The translations under genes and the position numbers were made by a program. Under the pieces are notes generated by a model, which had not been told where the DNA came from, did no database searches, and saw nothing but the letters and a program-made list of their open reading frames with translations. Shown in pieces: positions 8,127 through 23,700 of a stretch of 29,088 nt of DNA. The stretch lies in NCBI GenBank assembly GCA_036897625.1, contig JAYMTA010000425.1, forward strand, positions 1 to 29,088, in the 5' to 3' direction. Numbering within the stretch: the stretch's first letter is position 1; each line of letters begins with the position of its first letter. The stretch comes from Pelargonium cotyledonis (Eukaryota > Streptophyta > Magnoliopsida > Geraniales > Geraniaceae).

Positions 8127-11100
8127 ATGTCGCTGAGGCCTAGCACCCGGACCGAGGTACGCAAGAAGTCGTACAAGACGGGAGTGGATGCGGACGAGGC
8201 TCGGAGGAGGAGGGAGGACAATTTGGTCGAGATCAGGAAGAACAAGCGCGAGGACAATCTGCTAAAGAAGAGGAGGGAGGGTCTTCTCCTCCAGTCCCAG
8301 CAACCCGTCGATGCCTCCCAGAACAACGCTGCCACTATAGAGAAAAGGGTACTTTTTTATTTTGTTGTTGCTGGTATTGTGTTTCGAATCTCAAAATTGA
8401 ATCTTTATTGTTCAGGGTTGTGCTTTTTTTTAGGGTTTTGATTTGGTGGGTTTGTTTATTGAGCGTGTGGGCAATTGGAGTGTTTTTAGGTTAGGTTTTA
8501 GCTATGTTGAATTTTGTGAATTTTTAGTGGGTTTTGTTTTGCTGATCTGAGGTTGATGTTATGGGTTTTGTTTGTTTCTGTGGAAATTGATGGATAATGA
8601 ACAGGAAACATTGAATTTTGAGGATTAGTTTTATTTATTGTCAGGTTTACTCTTCACTAGTATTTGTCCAATCAGAATGGTCTCAACAACTTTAGGAGAG
8701 AAGAAGTCTGAAACTTTCAATTATGCTATTTTTAGCAATTTCGTTGTTGGCTCCATCTTCAGCTGACCTCCTTATTGCACATTTTTGTCCTTGAGAAAAC
8801 AGTAAAATCTAAATCTTCAGAGATTGTTCTGCAGTTTATCAGCTACCAAATTTTGCTGTTAAGTGATAGTTTAATGGCAGCAGACAAGATGGTTCTTTTT
8901 AGTAGAAAAACAAACAATATGAGGTGCATATTGCCTATGAAGCTTGAATACATATCTTCCCTTTTATTTGGCTTTGTGCATGTGGTATTTGATTGATGAG
9001 AAGATGTAGGAAGGTGAAGGAGATTATGTATTTGAAAGGTGGAGGTGGAGGTGGCTCCAATCAGTGGTAAAATGAGTAAATCCTGGTTGGAAGTGTTCAA
9101 TCATATTGAGCATAGGCCTACGAATTTCCCATCCGGGGGAAGAGTTATTCTGAGTTGCATGTCCTTTAAGGAAAAGGGAGGTATAAAAAAATATGGATAG
9201 TGGTGATTAGGGATTTCACCAGGAAGATGACTCTAGATGGGGCTGAATGGAGAAGAAGGGTTTGTCTAGCTTAACCCATGTTATATATGATTAAGGCTTA
9301 GCTAGTAAAGTTGCGTTGAGAGTTCTTCAATGAACTCTGGTAATATTAGAAAGGAGACCAATTTTTGGATTGATTCATGCCATTTATTTGGCTGTCTGGT
9401 AGATAGCTTAATTCTCATGTGCTTGCCAAGTCTATTATAAATTACTTGAACTTTATGATCTTCTTACTACTGGTGCTGTGAAACCATATGCTCTCATCAT
9501 AAAGAAATATTTTTTATGTGTATGACGAAAATTTGAACTTTACGTGCTCAAAAGTGGGGATTTTGTACTTCTTTTTGGCTTTTAAAGATTTGAACTATTG
9601 ACACTTTTGGTATCATTTTGTTATTTTAAAATAAATCCAATATAAATCCCTGAATGAGAGTATTAGTTATGTTGAGGGAAGTATAGATATGCTGTTTAGA
9701 ATCTATGGAATTCAAGGAACAATATTGGAAGGGCATGTTGAACCTTGATATGTAGTATTGTGTTTGCTTCATGAAAAAGAAATCAAATAACTGGAGATTG
9801 GAGGTTTTCAGCTCAACGAATTTGGATTTATGGAAGCAAAGGGACCAGTGTGGTCTGCAGTAAATATATGTGTATTTGAGCTCAATATAACTGAAATAGC
9901 TAGTAGGCTGAAATGTTATAGCAGTGATTTGTAGTTAACCCATTAATATCCCTAGTAATCAACAGGCTGGAGTTGGATAGATATTTTTGATTGACTTGTC
10001 ACCCTCTGTTCAGTTATTAGCTCCTTCATTGTTATGGAAGCTATTGGACGATCCTCTTTCCTTTCTTTCTTCCTTCTCACTTTCAAGGTTACACCTACTA
10101 GTGCAGCTAAAGTCTCAGGTTTGAGGGACAAAGGAGGGAAGGCAAAGGTCTTTTCCTCTTTCATCAATAGACAATGTAATGTTAAAAAGAAATAGCAAGC
10201 AGTTCCTTCTATCTTCTTCAACTCCATTACATCTACAATTTTTATTGTTTGTATATGCATTAAGTTTATTGTATATGAAGGTGGTGCAAATTTTCTCTGC
10301 TAAATTTATTCGGAAGCTCGAGCGTTCTATTTCCATTTGGCTCAATATGCTTAATTTATGTTGTTCATTTTTATTCTTCGAGTTGTCTACCAGTTGGAAA
10401 GCATTCCTTTGATGGTACAAGGAGTGTGGTCAGATGATCCTTCAGCACAATTGGAAGCAACTACTCAGTTCAGAAAGCTTTTATCAATTGGTATAAATGT
10501 GGTTCTTGCCTTGGAAGCATGTTATTTATTATGTAATGTACCTCGTTTATTTGTTGACTTGCTTTTCTTGTGTTTGTGCAGAGCGCAGTCCTCCAATTGA
10601 TGAAGTAATTAAAGCTGGTGTCATACCCCGATTTGTTGAATTTCTCTCAAGGCAAGATCTACCCCAACTGCAAGTATGATGAACCATTTGCCGAACCTTC
10701 TTTTTCCTGCTCAGTCAAAAATATTAGTACAAAGATATTAATATTGCTAAAACTGGCTTTTGTGTGCAGTTTGAGGCTGCATGGGCGTTAACTAACGTTG
10801 CCTCAGGAACATCCGAGCATACACGAGTTGTCATTGAACATGGGGCCGTCCCCATGTTTGTTCAACTTCTTAGCTCTGCCAGTGATGATGTCAGAGAGCA
10901 GGTTGACTCTTGCCCGCCTTTTCTTTATCCTCTTATGCTATTTAAGAACATAGTGGCCATTACCAATAACATGATCTAGTATTTTTATTAAAAACTTGAA
11001 TCATGAAATTAGTTTGTGAAGCTCTATTGAAAGTACACGCTTCCTGTCCATACAGTTATTTTCTTTCCATCAAGCTGGTTTTTCCCATAGGTGAATGTGT

Positions 11101-13636
11101 CACTATATTTAACATTGTCACTATATATTTTGATTATTTAAATTCCCAAATTCCCTTTGTTTAATTAGCTTGCTCTGATTCCCATATTTTGTTTTGAGCT
11201 GTTTACTTGTCTCTTGAACAGGCAGTATGGGCTTTGGGTAATGTTGCTGGTGATTCCCCAAGTTGTAGGGATCTTGTTCTTGGTCAAGGTGCTCTTGTGC
11301 CATTACTAGCTCAGTTGAATGAGCACATGAAGCTTTCCATGCTGAGGAATGCTACATGGACCTTATCAAACTTCTGTCGTGGCAAGCCACCAACTCCATT
11401 TGAACAGGTAGGAGTCATCTGCAGAGTTTTTTTGAATTTGCTAGAATTATGCAGTCTTAGTTCTTTTGGTATTCATCAGTCTCATATGGCACGATCATGT
11501 ATCTCAACTCTAAAATACTGTATCTGGCTTGGTTTTTGTCAGGTGAAGCCTGCACTCCCAGTTCTCCAGCAACTTATCCACTTGAATGATGAGGAAGTTC
11601 TAACAGATGCTTGTTGGGCCCTCTCATATCTTTCAGATGGTCCAAATGAAAAAATTCAGACTGTCATTGAAGCAGGTGTCTGTCCACGACTTGTGGAGCT
11701 TCTGCTGTGAGTTCCTGTCCTCTACCAGTTTCTTAAATATTGTCCAGATCCTTGTGAATTCGCTTCTTGCATAACCTTCATTTTCAAAATTGCTAGGAAA
11801 TTATTCTCCATGTATTTATATTCTTTTGTTGAAAATGTTACTGACTGAAATGTCTCTCTTCCAGTCATCCTTCGGCTACGGTTCTGATACCTGCCCTACG
11901 GACCATCGGAAACATTGTTACTGGTGATGATACTCAGACACAGGCATGTTCATCTCTCTCTGATATTGAATCTCATTTATGTATCGTAATCCTTCTTAGT
12001 TGCCATGTTAACAAAATTAAAATTATTTTGTATGAAACAGTTCGTTATTGACAACCAAGTGCTTCCCCGTCTCTATCAACTTCTCACACAAAATCACAAA
12101 AAAAGTATCAAGAAAGAAGCTTGCTGGACGATTTCAAATATCACAGCTGGGAATAGAGGTCAAATACAGGTATGTTTCCTATTATCTAACACACTTAGAC
12201 GAAGGTTCCTTTGCGAATCAATATGTGACAAACAAATCTGGTTTATTTGAATAATCTCAGATAAGATTGCGTATCTTGTATTGGGGAAATGATGCTATGT
12301 TTTATTGGCTCAAATAAATGTTTTTAGCAACCTCAATATGTTTTTCCTGAACAAATAAAGTAATTTCCTCCTTAATGATTGTTTATTTTCTCACTTTTGG
12401 GAATAGGCTGTGATTGAGGCCAATATCATCCTCCCACTTGTACATCTCCTTCAACATGCGGAGTTTGACATCAAAAAGGAGGCAGCATGGGCTATCTCAA
12501 ATGCCACCTCTGGAGGATCTTATGAACAGATTCAGTATGTAATCTCTTTTTGAGTTTTTTTTTTTTAAATACTTTTTAACTCCACACTTGCGCTAAAAAG
12601 ACCTAATTACTCCTTATGTCCCAAAATGAGTGTTCTATTTGTCTTGCACTTTTGTCGTTTTGAGTGTCCTCTTTCCTTATTAGGAGGTTAGTTATATCAT
12701 GAATTACCAATAGCATCCCTGTAATGAATCAATTAGTATCCCTTGAGTTTCTTAGACACATGCTCATAGAAATTCAAAAGTAATTATACAACACTTACTA
12801 ACTTCTCCTTAATTATTTCAAAATGGAAACAAGGTCATTCATTTTGAGACGGAGAGAGTGTGTGTTTATAGATGTTTGTAATTTGTATAGATACTTGCAT
12901 TCACATATAGATGAATTCATGGGCTTCATGTATCCATGATATGCTTTTTCTCTTGTGCCCTTTTCTAGTTGTTAATTTGTTTTCCTGTTCCTCGAGTGTT
13001 GTCTTAGGTTTCTCTGGTTGGCTGCCCAAGCTGCTAGTAAATAATGATAATGTGGTGTTTTAAGTTTTGACAGTCCACTTTAAAGTTAAACCTCCAATGA
13101 GATCAATGGGCTCTAGTTTTCTTTTATACGAGAAATTATCTGAACCACGTTCAGTGGGGTCCTGACCACAAAGCCTCACCATATCAAATTTGAATTTATA
13201 CTTTTCTCTCAACATTAGAGTACTATTTGCCAAGCATGTAATCTATGCTTCTTGCAGATTCCTGGTGAGCCAAGGTTGCATCAAGCCACTCTGTGATCTT
13301 TTAATATGTCCAGACCCAAGGATTGTGACAGTCTGCCTCGAGGGGCTTGAGAACATTCTAAAGGTGGGAGAGGCTGACAAAGACATGGGAATGAATGACG
13401 GGGTCAATCTTTATGCACAAATGATTGATGAATGTGAAGGGTTAGAAAAGATCGAGAATTTGCAGACCCATGACAACAATGAGATATACGAAAAGGTTGT
13501 GAAGATCTTGGAGAGATACTGGGCTGAGGAAGAAGAGGAGGAGCAAAATATCCAAGGCGGGGATGGAAATCAGCCAGGCTTTGCCTTCGGAGCCAACCAG
13601 GCCAACGTGCCTACAGGTGGCTTCAAATTTGGGTAA
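8127..13636 (+). CDS. IMPA4: Importin subunit alpha (IMPA-4 type)
   Basis: Adaptor that binds nuclear localisation signals in the cytosol and pairs with importin beta for transport through the nuclear pore. Exons are 8127-8348, 10394-10490, 10582-10673, 10770-10901, 11222-11407, 11543-11706, 11865-11943, 12041-12169, 12407-12534 and 13258-13636. They sum to 536 codons (535 aa) in one frame; Arabidopsis IMPA-4 has a similar length. Exon 1 encodes the basic importin-beta-binding domain ([18 protein letters not shown], roughly residues 26-43). Armadillo repeats follow, with the signal-binding Trp/Asn pairs visible at W142/N146, W184/N188, W227/N231, W353/N357 and W395/N399. The C-terminus has a Glu run (AEEEEEEQ) and ends GGFKFG. 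The start MSLRPSTR is the family start. Intron 1 is 2.0 kb. Intron 7 is GC-AG. Intron 9 holds a MITE. The gene is intact; paralogue assignment within IMPA is less certain than family. Confidence 0.97.
8349..10393 (+). other. Large first intron of importin alpha
   Basis: This 2,045-bp intron has GTACTT donor and CTACCAG acceptor signals. It begins right after the importin-beta-binding domain. Its T-rich composition is typical of plant introns. I recognise no gene or mobile element in it. First introns near the start codon often hold expression-enhancing elements, but none can be pinpointed here. Confidence 0.85.
11944..12040 (+). other. GC-AG intron in importin alpha
   Basis: The exon 7 end ACTCAGACACAG is followed by GCATGT, and the next exon begins after GAAACAG with TTCGTTATTGAC. 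Only this junction keeps the frame and the conserved [16 protein letters not shown] reading. The donor CAG|GCATGT matches the strong-exon context seen at known GC donors. The nearest GT, at 11948, would shift the frame. Confidence 0.88.
12610..12858. mobile_element. Stowaway-type MITE in importin alpha intron 9
   Basis: The left end TA|CTCCTTATGTCCCAAAATGA and the reverse complement of the right end, CTCTCTCCGTCTCAAAATGA, are inverted repeats of the same type as the element at 6321-6579. The interior also resembles that family (GTGTTCTATTTGTC). The left TA target is intact and the right one has decayed to TG. It is about 249 bp and wholly intronic, so it does not disturb the reading frame. 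Confidence 0.82.
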
Positions 13637-14473
13637 AACGGCAGTTTCTAATTAGGAGCCTGTTTTCTAGCTTTATAGGAAGGCTTCTTCGCTTGTGTTT
13701 TTGGTTTTGGAAAATTTCGAACATTGTTTGTATTCCCCTCGTTGCCAAGGGTCAGGTTTTTTTTCTTTTCTTTTTGGGTCTGGCAAAGAAGTTTCTTTAA
13801 TGAGTCTTCGGTATTTGGTGGAAGCCTCAATGCATAAAAACTTTCGGGTTTTGCATATTTATTTGTGTTTCTATATTTCATAGGAGAAAGAGGTGTCATT
13901 TTGATTTATTGATGCTACCTTGTGTGGAAGCAACATTGTATTCGATAGAGTTTGTTTTATGTGTATGTTTTATAGTAACTTTTCTGGAATTATGGATTAA
14001 TACATTCTTATTGTTTCCGAAAATTTCCGTCTATTTTGATTCATTTCAAGTATGTTTTTGGAATTATGGATCAACACATGTCGTTGTTTGGATTTCATTT
14101 TTTGAAATAAGAATGAGAATCAAGAACTTGAACACTATGAGCGCCTTTTGAGAATTCGGTTAGTTGACAATTTGTGCGTGCGATTCGTGTTAAATGTTAT
14201 TTCGTGTTGTACGACTCAACTTGAACACTAAATGTGTCATGAGTACGAACTTAACACGGTAACTAAATGGTAAACACGTAATTTCATGTCATATATTCCA
14301 AGTGTTGTCACTGTACTAACGAAACCGTAGGTACAAAACCTGTGTCTGCGACTGCGAGTTGGAATTTGGTCAGTCACTGTCGCTAGGGCTCATAGACAGT
14401 TCCGGTTACAACTCCTCTCTCTCTCTCTCTCTTGGCGAGGCCAAAAGAACCAAAAGCTCCACCAGTTTCATTA
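13637..14473 (+). other. Importin alpha 3' region and STR6-type promoter
   Basis: The first part is the 3' untranslated region of importin alpha; no canonical AATAAA signal was seen. Around 14150-14300 is a patch with TAGTTGACAATTTGTGCG and repeated CGTGTT/AACACG words, similar in style to 27720-27960 and possibly a decayed hAT-like MITE. A CT-rich tract at 14412-14433 lies just before the next start codon and probably belongs to its core promoter or leader. No TATA box is obvious. Confidence 0.5.
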
Positions 14474-19859
<5,386 letters not shown>

Positions 19860-20282
19860 TAGGACTGTGAAAAGCTCGTTCTGATTGATTCTACAAATTC
19901 CATGTCCCGGATATCTGTACTGATATTGCTTTAGCTAGATTGTGAACCCGCAAATGTTTTGCATGAAACAAATTTTGATGAAATGAATTGTGTTGTCCTT
20001 GATGTTTGGTAGAGGCTACATGCAATCTATACTTTTGTTTCTTTATTGTTTAAGGTAGATGAAAGCCATTTGACTTGAACACGTGAACACTCAAAATTTG
20101 GGCAAAAGTTCACTCGGGTCATATAGTAACTATGAAGGGAAAAGATGTTGATCGGATCAGAAAAACTTTACTCCGACCCAAAATCTAACACTGAAGTTGG
20201 TACGATGTTTTCAACCCGGCCCTAAAAGGGACCGTTGTGGACACAATCGAAACCTGAATTGATCCCTTTACAAGGTTTAAAT
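19860..20282. other. STR6-type gene 3' region
   Basis: This stretch holds the 3' untranslated region of the rhodanese-hydrolase gene and intergenic sequence. No canonical AATAAA was seen, though AATGAA-like words occur near 19980. Nothing else was recognised. Confidence 0.45.
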
Positions 20283-20324
20283 AGTACTCCGTATTTGATT
20301 TTGAGTACTCCGTATTTCATTTTG
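20283..20324. repeat. 21-bp tandem repeat, two copies
   Basis: Two adjacent 21-bp units start AGTACTCCGTATTT and differ by one base (G/C). They directly abut the inverted-repeat MITE that follows. The TACTCCGTA word resembles Stowaway ends, so the pair may be a decayed terminus. Confidence 0.85.
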
Positions 20325-20541
20325 AGTAATATGAGTATCAGTTGACTGATATAACTTTATATCAGTTGTACTAATGAGGTGACGACACCTCATTTAAAAT
20401 CATGGATCCGGACGGGTCGTTCCGCTCTCACAAATTCACTTGGGTGGGTATAAGTGAAATTTAATGAGATGCCATCACCTCATTGGCTTAGTTAAGTCGC
20501 AACTGATATAAAATTATATCAATAAACTGATACATATTGAT
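20324..20541. mobile_element. MITE with long inverted repeats
   Basis: The left arm (about 20326-20397) and the reverse complement of the right arm (about 20461-20541) align along roughly 70 bp. TATCAGTTGACTGATATAAC pairs with TATCAGTTTATTGATATAAT, and AATGAGGTGACGACACCTCA pairs with AATGAGGTGATGGCATCTCA. The right arm has about 10 extra bases. The centre (20398-20460) is unique. Bases 1-86 are a second copy of the left arm in opposite orientation. The family is not one I can name, and the target duplication is not clear. Confidence 0.75.
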
Positions 20542-20632
20542 TAGCATAAAATATTGAAATGTATTATATTATAAACCCTGTAATGGTCCGATTAGAATTG
20601 AACACGTAAGCAAATTCATAGTTCCCCAAAAC

Positions 20633-20665
20633 ATGAAAAACCCCAGCTTTGACCTTAAACCCTAA
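20633..20665 (+). promoter_or_regulatory. Possible upstream ORF of the ICP55-type gene
   Basis: A ten-codon frame (ATG at 20633, TAA at 20663-20665) lies about 85 bp before the main start. It matters only if transcription starts upstream of 20633, which the sequence cannot show. Confidence 0.3.
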
Positions 20666-20666
20666 A
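20657..20666 (+). promoter_or_regulatory. Telo-box before the ICP55-type gene
   Basis: AAACCCTAAA is a telo-box, a motif common close to transcription starts of plant housekeeping genes, including many for translation and mitochondrial proteins. It lies 85 bp upstream of the start codon, in keeping with a constitutively expressed organelle-protein gene. No TATA box is evident. Confidence 0.6.
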
Positions 20667-20750
20667 CTGAGCAGTAGTTTCAGTTCCCAGCTTGGTTTGG
20701 TTGATACGAGGATTCTGTTACAGACAATTCAGAAATTCCAACAACATAAG

Positions 20751-23700
20751 ATGCAGATTCTCGCGCGAAACCTTCTTCGGAGAATCTCGCGTTCTCAAGT
20801 ACTTCCTCCGATTACTTCTTAATTCCCTGCTCTTCTTCAATTTACATATCAATTTCTGTTTTCTTCTTCATGTTAATACATATCACTTAATTTCAAGTTT
20901 GGGCTTAGTTAAAGTATTAATTAAAACTTCAATTTCTTCGTATGGGTAGTTTAATAGTTATTGGATGGAGCTAATCCGAGTTTTGGGAAGTGGGGTTCTT
21001 TCAAAAATAAATTCTTTTTGGAGTGTTTCATATTGAATTTTACATTTCAGGTTTGTGATCAAATGAAGTTTTAACGATTGAGTTTTGTTTTAATATGGTG
21101 TGATGAGGCTTAGAACAAATCAAGTTCCTCAACTTTTTGTTAGAATTTGAGGAATGAGTTTGTTCGTCCTTGTTGTTTGCTTATTTTTTACTTGCAATGT
21201 ATTGAAGTGATTGGTTTAGTTTAAAGTTCATATTTGGTGAATTTGGTTTGCAGGCTATTGGTCGGTGTGGATATTCTACCCAGGTCATCGATGTAGGGCA
21301 GCCAACGCCCGCCACCCATCCACAGGTGCTGCTGTTAACGCCTATCAATGTGCACGTGTCTTTTCAGTTTTCATATGCATGTAATGTTTGCATTATGTGA
21401 TTGCTTTTGTTATAACTCGGGCTAATAGGTGACTTTATAAGGGTTCTTGTTTCGTGGTCATTGTTGTTTATATCTTATTTTTTTGTTTGATTTTGCAGTT
21501 GATGAAGGAGGGGGAGATCACACCAGGTATATCTAGTGAAGAATACATCTCGAGAAGGAAAAAGTTGTTGGATCTTCTCCCAGAGAAGAGCTTAGCCATC
21601 ATTGCAGCCGCTCCGGTAAAGATGATGAATGACGTAGTACCTTACACATTTCGGCAAGATGCTGATTATTTGTATATTACTGGCTGCCAACAACCTGGTG
21701 GTGTGGCCGTTTTAAGTCATGAGTGCGGTTTATGCATGTTCATGCCAGAAACAAAGCCCGACGTAAGTTCAGTTTCAAATGGTCAGATTTTATTCTTGAT
21801 TCTGTTAACACTTTTTAACATCTTTTCCACAATAGCTTCATGCTGTTTTAATTTTTCCAAAGACAAAATACTCCATCCGTCTAAAACGAGTGCCCACTTT
21901 CCTATTTTTTTTTTTAAGAAAATTGAATAACTTAGTTAGTTTTGGACTTTCCCTTTTATATATGAGTATGCTCTTGTTGTAACAAACTTAAAGGATTTGA
22001 ACTAAATTATATTTGGGATATTCTTGATAATTTATGCATAACTAACCAAAAAAAGAAAGCGGACACTAATTCTGGGACAACGTTTTTAAAGAAAGTGTAC
22101 TCAAACTACTCCTTATTCAAGTTCTGTCAAGCGACATTTAATTAATTAATTGTTCTTTAATTTTAAATAGCAATTATTGAGCTTATTTTTTTGAGCAAAA
22201 TTATTGAGCTTATTTTGGGATGGAAGAATTAGTTAAGCTTGTGTATGTACTCTTCGAGTTGCGGTCATTGCTATATACCATATACACAGATATGGCAGTA
22301 TTTGAGTTGTGTCCTCTTTCTTTCTCCAGGACGTCACTTGGCAGGGGCAAATTGCTGGAGTTGATGCAGCTTTAGACACTTTCAAAGCCGAGAGGGCATA
22401 TCCAATAAGCAAGTTGAAAGAGGTGAGTTGAATACTTTGGTAATGTTCGACGCTAGAAGTAGTAAAACTATGGCTTATACTGTAAGTAGTAGGCCTGTGG
22501 TAAAATTTTGCTGGTTTTTCATAGTTATGGAATGAATGTTGCTACGGTTTTATGTCACAATGAATTAGATCTTTGTTTCTAAACCTTTTGTTACATCATA
22601 GAGATAGGGAGAGAGTATTGATGAAACACCTATTAAAACTATAGCAATATTTGGTTGGGGCGGGCACTTAAATATTAAAACTAAGAAAATCTTGAAGGGA
22701 AAAGAAGGGACGGATATGAAAACGAGGGCAGAAATTTTTATTGGTGTGTGTATATATGACAATTGAACTGCCGTAATTTACTCTATATTTAAATATGGCA
22801 TGACATGACATCAGTTCAATTACTGATCTATCTTGTTACTTTTCAGCATCTGATGAAGTTTTTCCTTATCTAAACTAAACAATAGGTATCATCTGAAAGG
22901 TACTGGCTTGAGCTGATTTTATACTATGCTGATCTGTAGGTGCTATGTAGACGCTTAATAAGAACTTGAAGCAACCTGCAATTTATTAACCCTTGACAGT
23001 CTTCTTAGTATGTTAGACATAATGATACTCATTTTAGGACCTGTATATCATTAGTTATTCTTGTCTTCATTCTGTTTTTTTTTTCTCTCTTTGTGGCTGC
23101 AGATCCTTACAGACATGATTAAGAGATCTTCTAAATTGTTCCACAATGTAAATACAGCCATCCCAACCTATATGGATTTAGATGCATTTCGAAATGCATC
23201 TTCTCTTGGTAGAACTAAAGATCTTTCTATTTACACTCACGAGTTACGATGGATAAAATCACCTGCGGAACTCAAGTTAATGAGAGAGTCTGCATCAATT
23301 GCTTGCCAGGTATATTCACATCTAAGTTTTAGCTAATTATATATGCACACACACACACACACACCCAATAGTTAACCTTTTCCAGGTCAGTTTTTGTTGT
23401 TGGTCAATTACCTCTAAAATTTTAGAAAAGGTAACATAACAAGAATGCGTAACTTGAAAGGGTTGGCAAAAACTTACGAGATTAGCTGGTTGTGACTGTC
23501 CATCGAATTGGGGTTTCATAAAATAAATAGTTTAATGAATGATGTCTTAGAGCAAAAACTTGAGAGATGAAAAACTTATGTTTTGATGGGGGTTGCCAAA
23601 ATATAGAACTCCAAATTTGCTACTCTGAAACTATGGCTGATTGTTCCTTGTTCTATAAGATCAGATTGAATAAAAACTATTTCTGCAACATCATATAACA

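Noticed and set aside
10115..10420. Minus-strand open frames of about 100 codons within importin alpha intron 1
   Set aside because: Overlapping frames in T-rich intronic DNA, with no motif and no promoter.
14432..14473. N-terminal extension of the rhodanese-hydrolase protein by 14 residues
   Set aside because: It would need a TTG start; the first in-frame ATG is at 14474, and homologues begin close to that point.
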